Source: Ascarosepion bandense
Taxonomy: Eukaryota > Mollusca > Cephalopoda > Sepiida > Sepiidae
Assembly (NCBI GenBank): GCA_037127315.1
Contig: JBBBDQ010000225.1
Span: 1 to 64,000, forward strand
Direction of reading: 5' to 3'
Length of the DNA: 64,000 bases
Part shown: piece after piece, positions 22,292-33,064 of the stretch
How positions within the stretch are numbered: the stretch's first letter is position 1
How the letters are laid out: each line of letters starts with the position of its first letter
Notes under the pieces: generated by a model
Database searches by the model: none
What the model was told of the DNA's origin: nothing
What the model saw: only the letters and a program-made list of their open reading frames with translations
Program-made: the position numbers and the translations under genes

Positions 22292-24516
22292 TCATTTTTC
22301 ATTATTTTTAAAAGTATTTTTAATACCTTCTAACACATTTGAAATTTTGGTAAGTTTTTTTTTTTTCATCAGCAGGTAATTCTTAATCTTCCATATGGCT
22401 GCTACTATGGCAGCAATAAATATCAAAGTACCCATCTCTAGTTGGTCCATTAATTGATTCATATATATCTTCTCTATGGGTTCTAATAGGGCTGGCATCT
22501 GCCTTAAAGTAATGTTGGGGAATTTGTAGGGATTAAATAAAAATACAAAATAAAATAAAAAACACTAAATAATATAAAATACAAAATAAAATAAAAACTA
22601 CGAAATAAAATAAAAATACAAAATAAAATAAAAGTACGAAATAAAATAAACATAAAATAAACATAAAAATCTCCCAGGAGTCCTCTGACAGGAAAGACAA
22701 TTGATGCATGCACAAAAAGAGAGGCCTCCTGGTGCCAAAAATAAACTCTATCTCTTTCTCTGTTGGACTTTGGATGGTAAAGACATGCCAAACTGTTCCG
22801 GAAGGAATTTTCCCAACAAGAAGTCGTTGGAACGAAAAATAAAATCAGTGTCCAAACTGTCCCTCTAGTTTCTCTGTATCTTTCCTTTTCTCTTTGCCTA
22901 TTTATTTCAGCGGCAAAAGCTATTCAACAAGTTTTGGATGTTTGAAAGAACTAACCCAGCAGTAATAGCCATAACATTCTATAAATTCCTTCACTATGGG
23001 ATTCCAAACTTCTGTATAATTGTTTAAATTCCTGTTAACTAATTCTAAAATCAAATCCTTTTCCTCATATTTCTACTCTCTTTGATAGTAAGTGGGTAGG
23101 GATATGGATACCCCGAATGCTGAGCATCCCAGGGGCAAATTTACTAAGGACAGCAGCAGTCTCACTTTTATTGACTCAGTAGGTCCTCTTCCACATACCT
23201 TGGACAATCTAATTGGTTTTTGGCCTGCTACCACCCACGCACTATCAGATATACTAATAACTTGTGGCAGCATTGTTTTTGTTAACACTTCTACTCCATA
23301 ATTCTTTCTAATTCCTTCTTCATTTCCAAATAATTCCAGTACACACATTCTGTGATTACCTGCTATATAAATGGGACTCTGTGAAGTACAGGTTCTCAGG
23401 GCATCATTCCTATACCTCTCTGCTTCATCTACCGACAATATCATAATTTCATTCTAGCTGAATTCAGAGATATATATTCAGTTTCAATTCTGTATCTCGC
23501 TATCACTCTCAAACATTGGTCTGCATGTGGGTAGGGAATAGGTAAGTTTATAACTTGATATATCTAAAAAATACTCTCTCTCTATCCAATAATGGAAGGG
23601 TCATCAAAACTAGCACTTTGTTATGTTCTAGCGAGGTTATACAACCTAGAGCATTATAATATTTCCATAATTCTCTGGTGGGATCTACTGGTAATCTAAG
23701 GTAATGGGGTAATTCGCCCTGTATTTCCAACAAAAGCCTCCTCAAATGTGCCGGAGTTACTATGCTGGGGGAAAAATGTCCCAATGATAACATGTCCATC
23801 TGAGCTTTCACATGCTCTAGTAATATTGTCAATGACTGACTAGTCCTTTGCACCCTATTAGCAAGGGCGTTCAACTAGAAATGCTGTTGAACGAATCTAC
23901 CTAATCCCTGTACTTCAGTTGGCATAGCCTTCAAATTACTTATTATTCCATTGATACTGTCTCTATTCGTCACTAATTCTACTCTCATAACATTTAATAT
24001 CATAACACTCTGCTGCGCCCTCTGGGCCAGGATTTTCTGATTTTTCTTTACCTTTCCTAGGCTCTCCCTTTTGACTCCCATATCATCCTCTGTTATTGTT
24101 CCAAATAGGACATTTAGTGCCTTCCTAACTATGGGAACTAATGCTCGTTTTTCTCTAGTTTGTAGTAGTTCAATCTCTCCCATGTAATTCTTCATGTTAT
24201 TCCACTGGCCCTCCATTACAGCCTTTTCCATCTCCAAAGGATGCAACAATCCAAGATATTCTTTCTGTCCTGAATTATTCTGAGCTACTTTTATTCTTGC
24301 TATTCCCAGCTTCCTTATCTCATCCTTTGGTCTGTTCAGTAACACTTCGTACGGATTTAAATCTATCACAAATGTGACCACCCATTTCGACCTTGTCATT
24401 ATCACTTCACTGGTCTTCTTAAATATTGTACTTCTGTTGTGTTTCCATGATTCTATCCTGATCATCATCATCATCGTCATCAACATCAGCAGCATTGGTC
24501 CTTTCATTCTGGCCAT
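22292..24516 (-). pseudogene. env, baculovirus-F/errantivirus-like membrane fusion protein, broken
   Basis: The first open piece (24516-23875, 213 codons) starts with a hydrophobic signal-like stretch (residues 7-20). A basic REKR furin-type site at residues 121-124 is followed by a hydrophobic stretch beginning ALVPIV, with FGTITEDD after it, the cleavage site and fusion-peptide layout of the Baculo_F family. A heptad-like region follows. The next piece (23874-23548) continues with LPHYLRLPVDPTRELWKYYN. A third (23444-23073) and later pieces lead to a C-terminal segment at 22498-22292 with one transmembrane helix (residues about 23-40) and a lysine-rich tail. At least three frame breaks and an A/T repeat expansion at 22533-22668 separate the pieces. 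Such proteins mediate low-pH membrane fusion; this copy cannot be made whole as it stands. Confidence 0.8.
22533..22668. repeat. AAAATACAAAATAAAATA-type repeat within env
   Basis: Units such as aaatacaaaataaaataaaa recur with slight changes. Translated on the minus strand they give a false hydrophobic Phe/Tyr/Leu-rich protein. The expansion lies between the env ectodomain and the transmembrane segment. Confidence 0.85.
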
Positions 24517-24639
24517 TCCTGCAAAGGGAACAGATTCTCTGTTTTTTATTCCCTTAATAATTCGTTAATCAAATTCCTCACTTAATTATTCCCTAAGCTA
24601 TTTTTCTCTCTCACTACCTGTTCAGCTTTCAGTTCCTTT

Positions 24640-25414
24640 TTTTTTTTCACTAATTAACTATTAGTAGGGTGGTTGTTTCAGACAAAAGGGTGTTCCCCAT
24701 GCCACAGCGGTTACACCTCATCGCTACCATCAACGAGCGGTTTCATTCCCACTGCGACACGTCATCCACTCACCCATCCTCTCCATTCACTGCTACTTTT
24801 ATTCTCTTCTATTAGGATCTTCTAAGGGGTCCTTCTCTACTGCTATCCCTTACTGTGATTTGGGTGCATTTGCATTTCTCAATCTCTTTTTAAGTGGTAA
24901 TTCTGATTCTACCTCTGACTCTTTTTCATTCCCAAACTGTCTCGTTGTCTGTGAAGGGAGGTTTTCTTCTCCTCCTTTTACTTCGGGCAGTTCTGATTGT
25001 GAGCCCTGGGCCTCTTCATTTTCTGTCGATTGGAGGCCTAACTTTTCTTCATTTCTCCATTTTTCTCAGAGTTGGGAGAGAGGTATCTCATCTTCCTCTT
25101 CCCACTCACTTAAATTTGAATTCTGATTCTTTTTCATTTCCCCATTTTTCTTGGTGTTGAGTGAGAGGTATCTCATCTTCCTCTTCGCATTCACTTGATT
25201 TGCCTTCTGATTCTGGTTTATGAAGTTTCAACTCTGATTCTTGGGTTTCGTCATGAGTCCCTTTTGTCTTTGTTTTATTAGGCCTTCGGGGTGGAATGGT
25301 GACATTACAAGGTTCCCTCTGTAACGACACAGACGACGAATAAACGCCACTGGCTGCCACCAGTGGAGGTCGCTCTGACACGTGGTTTGTCCTGTCTGAG
25401 CCTCTAAACTTCAT
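24640..25414 (-). pseudogene. acidic low-complexity region between pol and env
   Basis: The frame 25414-25106 encodes a charged, Glu/Lys/Ser-rich segment (ECEEEDEIPLTQHQEKWG) with no recognised fold. Two direct copies of gagaggtatctcatcttcct lie about 86 bp apart (near 25079 and 25165), and the same acidic motif recurs in a shifted frame further on. Positions 24640-24860 hold no readable coding similarity and precede the env start; a splice acceptor for env would be expected hereabouts. Its role, as a pol tail or separate small ORF, is unknown. Confidence 0.45.
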
Positions 25415-25519
25415 TATAATGGATTACTGATACATCTCTTTATCTTTTTCTTCTTCTTCTCTCTCAGAATCTTCATCTGATTCTAATTCTTCTGGTTCTA
25501 CAAGGGTTGCTTTCTTTGT

Positions 25520-26643
25520 TCATCTCTTTTTGGCTTTTGGCTCACTCAGTTCCCAATTAGCAACCTCAGCTAACTTTAAATCATTGGCATGACCTTTCTT
25601 TGTTCGACCAGTCACCTGGTCCCAAATTGCATATGATACTGGACTAGTTTGCTCTATTACTCCATAATATGGTTCCCATCTCTTGTCCAGTTTTCCTTTC
25701 CTCAAATGAACTTTGTAGTACATGAGATCTCCAACTCTAAATTCCACCACCTTCCTATTGGCATTCACCCTGTCATTTCTCCTCTTTTGGGCTCTTTTTA
25801 TTTGCCTTCTAGCCTGTACAAACAACTAGTTTGCTCTATTACTCCATAATATGGTTCCCATCTCTTGTCCAGTTTTCCTTTCCTCAAATGAACTTTGTAG
25901 TACATGAGATCTCCAACTCTAAATTCCACCACCTTCCTATTGGCATTCACCCTGTCATTTCTCCTCTTTTGGGCTCTTTTTATTTGCCTTCTAGCCTGTA
26001 CAAACAACTTATGCTGTTGTTCTATCACCAACTGATAATGGTTTTCTCCCATATACTTCCTATGGTGCTTCAATAGGTTATCTATCGGTAAAATCACACA
26101 GGTACAGGTCCCAATTCTCACCATTATCTCTTGCTAATTTTGTTAAAATGTCTCCCAAGGTCCTATGGAATCTCTCCACCTTGGTATTGTTTTGAGGGTG
26201 ATAGGGGGATGTAGTTATATATATATTATATTCAGACCTTCTACTACCTCTTGCATCACGTAATTTACATTCTCAGGCCCATTGTCTGTCACCAGGCACA
26301 CAAGGGCACCATACCTGGGAAAAATTTCACCCATGATTAAGTCGGCTACGGTTTTAGCTTTCTTATTGGGTACTGCAAAGGCCTCTACCCAATTTGTCAA
26401 CCAATCTACAAAACTTACTATGTAGAAGCTATTTCTGGGGGTCTTTCCATATGGTCCTGACACATCCATACTTATTTTCTCAAAAGGATAATTTGGAACA
26501 TCCATCCCTTCCAACGGTGCCAATTCTTGTCTCCTATTCTGCATCTGACACACTGTAACTTCCCTGTACAATCTAGGCCAATTGTAGTTTCTGCTGATCA
26601 ATTCATGGGTCTTATTAATTCCCATGTGGCCTTTGCTTCTCAT
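25520..26643 (-). pseudogene. Gypsy integrase, env-bearing element, broken by a 182-bp duplication
   Basis: The frame 26643-26215 has HMGINKTHELI (zinc-binding His pair) and CQMQNRR, where the second Cys of the HHCC motif is lost. MDVSGPYGK carries the first catalytic Asp and TDNGPENVN the second. After a frameshift near 26218 the sequence continues with [20 protein letters not shown], which holds the catalytic Glu. The C-terminal part (VGDLMYYKV, KRWEPYYGVIEQ) is a GPY/F-like module at 25825-25520. It is preceded by an exact partial repeat of itself, an added 182 bp that shifts the frame. Integrase inserts the element cDNA into the genome. Confidence 0.88.
25644..26007. repeat. exact 182-bp tandem duplication in integrase
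   Basis: The segment starting ctagtttgctctattactcc at 25644 recurs at 25826. Both copies run through to ctgtacaaacaa and show no difference by eye. The unit is 182 bp, not a multiple of three, so the copy breaks the reading frame. Confidence 0.95.
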
Positions 26644-26708
26644 GATAGTGTTCCAATATCTTTAGTCTTAGATTTTTGGATATGTACAACCTGGATCTAT
26701 TTTCATAC

Positions 26709-28218
26709 CTACTTCAAAAGATAATATAGCTTCCCTTTATGTATCATATATTTAGAGGTCTTCCCTGCCTCCACCTTTTCTCTGAGGGCTACTATTTCCT
26801 TGTCCACCTGTTCTTCAAACTGTTCTATCCACTGGGAATCTGTTCTCGGCTGTAAAATTTCTTCTTCTTCTAACACAGGGTGATCTTTTAGAATATGGGA
26901 GTTAATCACTCCGATTTGATATGCTCTATTGTCTACCTCTGGCTCTACGGTCACAGACTCCTCTTCTAGCTTTCTGGGTATCCTGGAGAGCAAATCTGCA
27001 CAGAAGTTATCTTTCCCTGTCAAATACTCTATTTTGCAGTTATACCTGCTTAACTTCAGCACCCACTGCTGTACTTTCTTATTTGCCCAATCTGTTTCTA
27101 GCTAATACTGAAGAGGTTTATGATCTGTTTTTATGGCTAACACCACCCTGCTTAGATAGTAATCTAGCTTTTGGAGGGCATACACAATAGAGTATGCCTC
27201 CTTTTCTATCACCAGCCATTTCTGCTGTGTCTCTGAGAGCTTATCTAACAAGAAGTATATAGGTACTTCCTCTGGTATGCCAGGCACTGAACCCTCCTTA
27301 TCCGGACAGGGTTGGGTGAGGACTCCTCCTACACATCGCACACTAGCATCTGTGTATAATACCATGGACTTGCTGAGGTCAGGGTATGTCAGCAGTCAGC
27401 TGTTCTTTCAACGTATTAAAGGCCCTTTTACAGTCCTCTGTCCATCTAAATCTTGCGTACTTTTTGGTCAACGCTATCAAAAGAGCCGCTCTCCGAGAAA
27501 ATGCTGCGATAAAGTGTCTGTAATATCCTATAGCCCCTATAAATTCTCGCACCTGCCTTACTGTCTGGGGCTCTGGCATTTCTCTTATCACATTTACCTT
27601 ATCCATATCAGGTTTGATTCCCTCATCACTTATTATAAAATCTAAGTATTTAGTCTCATTCCTTAGAAATTGACACTTTGACAGTTTTAATTTCAACCTG
27701 TGCTTTCTCAACCAACCAAAACTTGTCTTAAGTGGTCAAAGTGTTATTCTGGAGTCTCTGAGAACACCAGAATATCGTCCAGGTAAGCCATGGCAAAACT
27801 TTCCATTCGTTCCAGCAATTGCTGGAAAATCCCAGGTACATTGGCCAGGCCAAATGGCATAACCTTGAATTGGAACAGGACCATGTGACAAGCAAATGCA
27901 GCCTTTTCTTTATCAGCCTCATCAAGGGCTACTTGCTAATACTTTGACCTCAAATCTAATGTGGAAAAGCACTTAGCTTTTCCCAACAGAGCTAATATGT
28001 CATCAATCATTTTTTTTTCCTAAAATCTACACAGAATCTGTGCTCGTCATCTTTTTATCTACTATCACTATGGGGAAGCTCCAAGAAGACTTTGATCTTT
28101 CTATCATACCAGTCGCCAACATATCTCTTACTGCTTCCTCTACTAGGGGCCTTTTATGGACAGGAGTTCTGTATGGTCTCAGCTTAATAGGAGGGTGATC
28201 ACCTGTGTCTATTTTCAT
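26709..28218 (-). pseudogene. Gypsy reverse transcriptase and RNase H, env-bearing element
   Basis: 28218-28027 begins the RT with HPPIKLRPYRTPVHKRPLVE and GMIERSKSSWSFPIV. Further pieces give the motif with FSTLDL (first catalytic Asp) and, near 27780, the YLDD catalytic box (AYLDDILVFSE). 27711-27379 gives the thumb region (KLKLSKCQFLRNETKYLDF, REFIGAIGYYRHF). 27365-27102 is RNase H with LYTDASVRCVGGVL, KEAYSIVYAL and KTDHKPLQY. 27062-26709 is the connection to integrase (YLTGKDNFCADLLSR). These domains turn the element RNA into DNA. At least three frameshifts and a stop between 27102 and 27062 inactivate the copy. Confidence 0.92.
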
Positions 28219-28490
28219 TTTTACTGTATCAGTTTAGCCCAACTCCTTATCTGAGTTGGCCACCACCTCACGATTGGCCCTCAACAGGTTCTTTACTCTA
28301 GTCCTAAACTTTTCGGGGAGGGGGGAATACTTCCTCATCTTTTATATCATCTACCCTCCTTAAGCCCTCTCTCTCTCCTTTTTATCTAAACTTATTCGTT
28401 GTCTGGTTCTTAGGGGTAAGGCTCTACCTACCTCCTACCCTTTTTTTACTTTAACGGTCTTAGTGGCTTCGTTCACCAACAACATGGGAA

Positions 28491-29176
28491 CTATGCCGCA
28501 TTTACCACTATCTCACACATAGCTGCCTCGCTCTCTTCAGACTTGTCTTCCTGTACAGGAACTAATTGTATGATCCCTTTCTTCACTTTTTCCTTTGTCA
28601 TCAATCTTCCTCTGCCTGATACTGCAGTTCTAGCGGATAACTTTATATCTTCTTCTGCCACTACTGTTATATACTTGTTGGGGGAACCTCCCAATGGTAT
28701 CTTTACTCCGTTCATCATCAACGCAGTAGAGTTAAACTCAATTCCAGCCTTGTGTCTATGCAGCCAATCTTCTCCCAAGATCATTCTTGCACACAGCTCG
28801 AGGGTGATATAAAATTTCTGGAGACTCTGTCTCCCTCTTACCTTCAACAGTAGATTAACCATTCCTCTTATTCTCATGGAACCACCATCAGCCTGTGTGA
28901 TTTCTATATTGGGCCTTCTCATTCTTCCCGATTCCTCAGTTTCCTGTATTCTTCTTCCTTCAATAATGATATTGACACTCCAGTATCTACTATGGCTTTC
29001 ACCACTGAATCTCCTACCTCACAGGAGAGCCCTCTTTCCTGTGTCAATAAGGAGAATATCTTTGCTCTTCTGCTTTTTCGTTGCCCACCCAACCATGGGT
29101 GCTGGCAGCAGCAGTCCTTCATTACTATCTCTACGAGGCCCTCCATAACCTCTGTTCCCCCATCGGGGTCTCTCAT
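28491..29176 (-). pseudogene. retroviral-type aspartic protease, env-bearing Gypsy
   Basis: The frame 29176-28919 ends with AIVDTGVSISLL, the DTG active site of retropepsins. It is joined by a frameshift near 28920 to 28922-28491, which begins RRPNIEITQADGGSMRIRG and contains MILGEDWLHRHKAGI, the second conserved block (ILG-DWL). The protease would cleave the Gag-Pol polyprotein. It lies between the gag zinc knuckles and the RT, as expected. The remainder before the RT is charged linker. Confidence 0.88.
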
Positions 29177-29199
29177 TTTTATCTCTATATGGACAGCCT

Positions 29200-30136
29200 C
29201 TCTTCAGGTGTTATAGTTTCCCACAAAACCAACACCTTCTTCTTGGGTATTTCTTTGCAAAATTACCTATCTGTCCACACCCCCAACAACGTATTTGTCT
29301 TTCATTCATACAGGCCACCCTGTCTCTTATTTTCCGGGGCGACCCTTTTGCGTTTTCCTGGTTCGACTCTCTGGGTTTCATCTTAACTTTTGGTACAGGA
29401 CGGGTTTCCCTTTTCAACCCACACCATTTGGCCACCTGCCCCCTAACTTTGTATCTCATGCATATTTCTTGCAGGTGATCCGGGGGCAAAACCCATCTTG
29501 TGGGACATTCTGCTGCACAGTGGCCTTCATACTGGCACTTCCAACACACGAGGCCATATCTACCTGGCCTGGGTTTATAAAAACCGTATCTTCGGGACCA
29601 CTCCTTTTTGTTGGTGTCCTCTTCCTATTCCTCCTCTTCTTCTTTCACCCACTTATGTACTACAGGTGGGTCCTTTTTACTTTCTCTTCTATGTTTCCTC
29701 TTCCACCTGGGATTCCTTCCTAGGCCCCTCCGCCATCTATCTCTCACCCCAGGTCCTGTGTCCTACTCTGCTTGACCTTGTTCCACACACTCTGGCTCTC
29801 TTTGACCAGTGCCACCACTGCTGCCAATCTTACGGGTCCCTCTTTCAACACATCATACCAGATGCACTCATCCTGTAGTACCCCAACATACAGGTCCACT
29901 AACAGAGCCTGTATTGCTGCATTTTCCCTAACCTCTGCAGAATAGACCAGAGAAGCTAATATCTCTGTCTGTTTTCCCAGTTTTTCTAGTCCTTCATCTT
30001 TTCTCTGAACTAGTTTCATGATGCTTCTCATGACCTCTACCAATGTGCTCCCCATTAACCGATCTTTTAGTTCTCCCCAAGTGAAGTGAGGGTTTTCTTC
30101 CAATAATTGGCCTATAAAATCTGGAACGGCACGCAT
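29200..30136 (-). pseudogene. gag with CCHC zinc knuckles, env-bearing Gypsy
   Basis: The frame 30136-29744 (130 codons) is an alpha-helical capsid-like region with PHFTWGELKDRLMGS and a later WYDVLKEGPVRLAAVVAL. After a frame break, 29549-29211 contains a series of knuckles. The first, CWKCQYEGHCAAEC, is an intact CX2CX4HX4C. The second, beginning CMRYKV, lacks a Cys and the His. The third, CWGCGQIGNFAKKY, has lost its His and last Cys. A fourth, CWFCGKL, is cut by a stop and continues HLKRGC. Gag packages the element RNA. Degeneration of three of the four knuckles shows relaxed selection. Confidence 0.85.
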
Positions 30137-30556
30137 ACCGTCTCTCTCTCATTCAGTTGGTAAATTAGCTGACTTTTATCTACGGGCGCCAACCAATTTT
30201 TTAATTCCCTTGAGTCCCCCCACCCAAAGCTCGACACCCTAGGTCCCCCCCAACAGATTCCTTAACTCTGAAGGTGTGGATGATTTACCGTAGATGGAAT
30301 CTAAAATTCCTAGTTGTTGTGATTTATCGTAGATGGAATCCAATAACTATTTCATCTTGTCTCCTTCCGTCACTGCCATTCCGTGTTCCTCCTTGTGGTC
30401 AGACATTTAAGCAATTCAATTAACAACTGAGATGGAAATAGATTTTTGGCAAAATGGCAACCAACAAAAATTTCAGGGAAAAACCAAAAGTATCCTACCT
30501 GCTACCTGGTCCTGGGTTGATTTTCATTGTCGCTCGGCTCTGGGTTATTCAGGATC

Positions 30557-30575
30557 TATCCTGGTCTCAGCACCA
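30557..30575 (-). other. primer-binding site candidate
   Basis: Two bases after the terminal CA of the minus-strand LTR the sequence reads TGGTGCTGAGACCAGGAT, in the position and with the TGG start typical of an LTR-retroelement PBS. The matching tRNA was not identified. Confidence 0.55.
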
Positions 30576-30577
30576 GA

Positions 30578-30967
30578 TGTGAACCGACACTCGCTGCCTG
30601 GTGATGGCTTTGATTCAGCAACTAGTCTTCAAGTCGACTATTATAATGGTTTTCTTCCCTGCCCACGTTGTGAAATTTGATCTCAAGGAAGTCACACTGA
30701 AATTTTGCTATCTGACTCTTCACCAACTTAAACCAAACTGGTCACATGCACATTTGAGTTAATGAAAATGGCATCAAAAATAAACTGAATGATGCCCAAA
30801 TAAGTTGCAGGAAAAGTCTTTATATACAAGCAAAAAGAAACAAAAAATAGAATATGACAATTGCCAATCCCCTTCTCTCTACTTAGCCAACAACAGAGCG
30901 AAAGTTCTGTGCAAGAGTTGTCTTCTTAACATTAGTTTGAGTTTTTGGTTGGTAATGTCAGTTTACA
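30578..30967 (-). repeat. 5' LTR of the env-bearing Gypsy, with TATA box
   Basis: On the minus strand it runs from TGTAAACTGACA at 30967 to TGTCGGTTCACA at 30578, so the ends are TG...CA and near inverted copies. A TATA box (tatataaag) lies at 30818-30826. The downstream R-U5 part has an inverted relative at 22042-22280 and a diverged relative at 37040-37226. An alternative, longer LTR starting TGTAGCACTATT at 31777 is possible. Confidence 0.6.
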
Positions 30968-31777
30968 CCAATCAGAGTTTTCAAGTTTGTGACGATTCAA
31001 AAATGTCTTTGTTCGCTTTTCACTGAAGCTTTACGGAAACTACCGAAGTTGGTCTTTGTGAGTGTGTTGAGCAGCAGTGATGGTGGTAATTTGTCTTGTC
31101 TGCTTCAGCTCAGTACAACTACTTGTGGCCTCCTTAGAGCTCTGTATTTATGCTTGTCCCATATTCACTGGTGGAAGGATGACGAACATGCAAATCTAAT
31201 CTCATAGAATTTAATCGTTTGATCTCATCAAATATTTACTTTTATTTAGGACAATTCTTTCTGATAATTCAAAACTATGTTTTCTTTAAAAACAATTTTC
31301 TTTTATCTGCGGTGTAACTCAGGCTTGGAAATTTTTATTCCACTTATCAAATTTTTCTTTTATAGGTAGCAATCCTTTCTGACAAGTAAAGATTGTTTTG
31401 TTTAGAATTTTGTTTTTTTACATTTATCTGCGGTGTCCTTGTTCCGACATAATTGTATTTTTCTTAGTCAAACTATTTCCAGTTGTCAACAATAACCTCC
31501 TTTGACTTGGTTGTTTATCAAATAATACACCCGCAAAATATAATTTTTGTTCATATCTCTCGGCTTTGTGTTTTGTGACCCCTTATCTTCCTCTGCCCAT
31601 TATAAATTTTATTACCGGCACTCATATTAGAACAAACAACTTTTTTTTTAGTTGGTTCTTTTTGATTTATAAAAATTAATAATACGGACACACACAATTT
31701 CTTCCGTCTTATTTACAACAATTAATAATACCACTAATTTAATTACTTCTGTCCAGTCAGGCTAAAATAGTGCTACA
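30968..31777. other. region between LTR and TIR-element end, with an internal duplication
   Basis: No coding similarity. Two related blocks of about 65 bp, each ending ttttatctgcggtgt or acatttatctgcggtgt, lie at 31254-31315 and 31375-31435. If the LTR begins at 31777 these would be repeats within U3. Confidence 0.35.
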
Positions 31778-31879
31778 TTATTAATAATATAAACATTTTG
31801 ACGGAAAAATTGTTTTTAAGTTTGGCACTGTTTTTCGTCAAGTTATGCTGTTTTCTCAGCAAATTATTGGCAGTACCTA

Positions 31880-32960
31880 GTAATATGTTTTATTGTTACA
31901 AGAACGAAACTTTGCAAAAATTCATCACAGCGATAAATGATTTAGCATCATCAGTATGTGAGATGGGATCCAATAAATGTTAGCAAATCTAATAAAGGCG
32001 AGAATGAAGGCCTGAGCGCTCATATTATTCCTAAGTACATGTATAGCTCTAACATTCAAACAGGTAAATACAAGCAAGTACTTCTTACTCTACTCTTATT
32101 ATTCTCTAATGTGAAGAATTCTTGTGACTTTAAATATTCAGGAAGTTACTCTCAATAATTTATTAGATTAGAAAATTTATGAAAATTTGTAACAAGTACT
32201 TCTCTTTCTAACGTGGCAATATTGGTTGTAATGAACTGGATGATATCTTTATTTCCAGGACTCAAACAGTCCAAACTATTCATGGGCCAAACTACAGGTT
32301 GTTTTCACAGCCATTCTGGCCGAGAAATCCAAAACTTCAAATTTTGTTTTATTTTTTTAAAGGTCAAACCTCTAGTTATTAAATTTACAGGATTTTCTAA
32401 ATTATTAATGTATTTATAATTCATATTTACAGAATATCTTAAATTAAATTCTTTAACCATATGACAATGATAATCTATTTCTAGCAAATATGTATTTGGT
32501 TTTGACATTTTCTGATAACAACCAGGACAAAACGATTTGCAATGAAAATCTCCTTTATACACACAAGGGAAATTGGAGGATTTTATTCAAGCATCTGCTA
32601 GTAATTACAGAGTAGGTAAAATTTTAGGTTTCATAGGAGCTAGCAGTCCTTATCGAAAATTAAAGACGACTTTCTATTTTGAACCACATAGACCGAAAAC
32701 TGATAAACCCTTTCAGAAGTATCATAAAATATATATATAGTATAGCAGGTTGATCTTCGTCAATTTCACTTCTGGAAAACGATAGAGAGGTTACCTGGAT
32801 TAAGTCTTTGTACAGATTAGTCTAAGAAACTTGAGAATCTGTAGATATGACATCATCGCAAGACAATTTTCTGCTTCTAGATCTCCTCCATAAGTATTTT
32901 CCCCCTTATAGTAATGAGTAAGCAAAACAGCAAGGGGGTTAAATACACTAGATACATGTG
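31880..32960 (-). pseudogene. BEL/Pao pol middle part: RT end, RNase H, start of integrase core
   Basis: Reading the minus strand down from 32960, pieces give SSVYLTPLL and RGKILMEEI, matching the BEL RT segment SVFDPLGLLAP...GKILMQEIW. FPEVKLTKINL and DTSERVYQFSVYVVQNRKS are the RNase H region. YINNLENPVNLITRGLTF and FWISRPEWL match the BEL motif N-ADL-TRG...W--GP-WL. Close to the lower end, TDDAKSFIAVMNF corresponds to the integrase SDNAKSF motif that carries the second catalytic Asp. The gene continues at 19717 on the far side of the TIR element. Stops and frameshifts are many. Confidence 0.85.
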
Positions 32961-33011
32961 ACAGTACTTTTCATTAAAAGAATTTTTTATTTGGTTTTAA
33001 AAATCTATGAA

Positions 33012-33064
33012 AAATATAGTTCAAACAGATGTTTGAGGTAACATTTAATTTATATGCGCACGTT
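33012..33064 (+). repeat. dispersed repeat shared with 51909-51965
   Basis: The stretch atagttcaaacagatgtttg, aggtaacattt, aatttatatgcgcac recurs in the same orientation at 51909 with few changes. Both copies are preceded by a poly-A/T-rich stretch and followed by unrelated sequence, so this is probably one end of a transposable element not otherwise recognised. Confidence 0.6.

Larger units (their letters stand above)
22281..30967 (-). mobile_element. Ty3/Gypsy element with envelope (errantivirus-like), degenerate
   Basis: On the minus strand the order is LTR (30967-30578), PBS, gag with zinc knuckles, protease, RT, RNase H, integrase, a low-complexity spacer and env. The total coding span of about 8 kb fits a complete env-bearing Gypsy. 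Frame breaks occur in every domain, so it is an old copy. A direct-orientation 3' LTR is missing and an inverted R-U5 piece lies in its place. The element sits within TIR element copy 3. Confidence 0.85.
19718..31877 (+). mobile_element. GGTACC TIR element, copy 3, split by nested insertions
   Basis: The left end GGTACCTCCACTC follows TA at 19716-19717. The right end, ttggcagtacc, precedes TA at 31878-31879. Left-hand element sequence runs to about 22040 (interrupted at 20109-20876 and 21541-21834), and its right-hand end is readable only at about 31780-31877 (acattttgacgg... ctgttttctcagcaaatt), matching the ends of copies 2 and 4. The outer flanks on both sides are BEL/Pao integrase in one orientation, which shows that this element inserted into BEL and that everything between the two halves came later. 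Confidence 0.75.

Noticed and set aside
22504..22791. Hydrophobic 95-codon frame resembling a membrane protein
   Set aside because: It is the translation of an A/T-rich tandem repeat inside env.
22042..30967. Inverted terminal repeats suggesting a DIRS element or a giant DNA transposon
   Set aside because: The pol encodes a DDE integrase and retroviral protease with a PBS and LTR at one end, so it is Gypsy. The inverted piece covers only R-U5.
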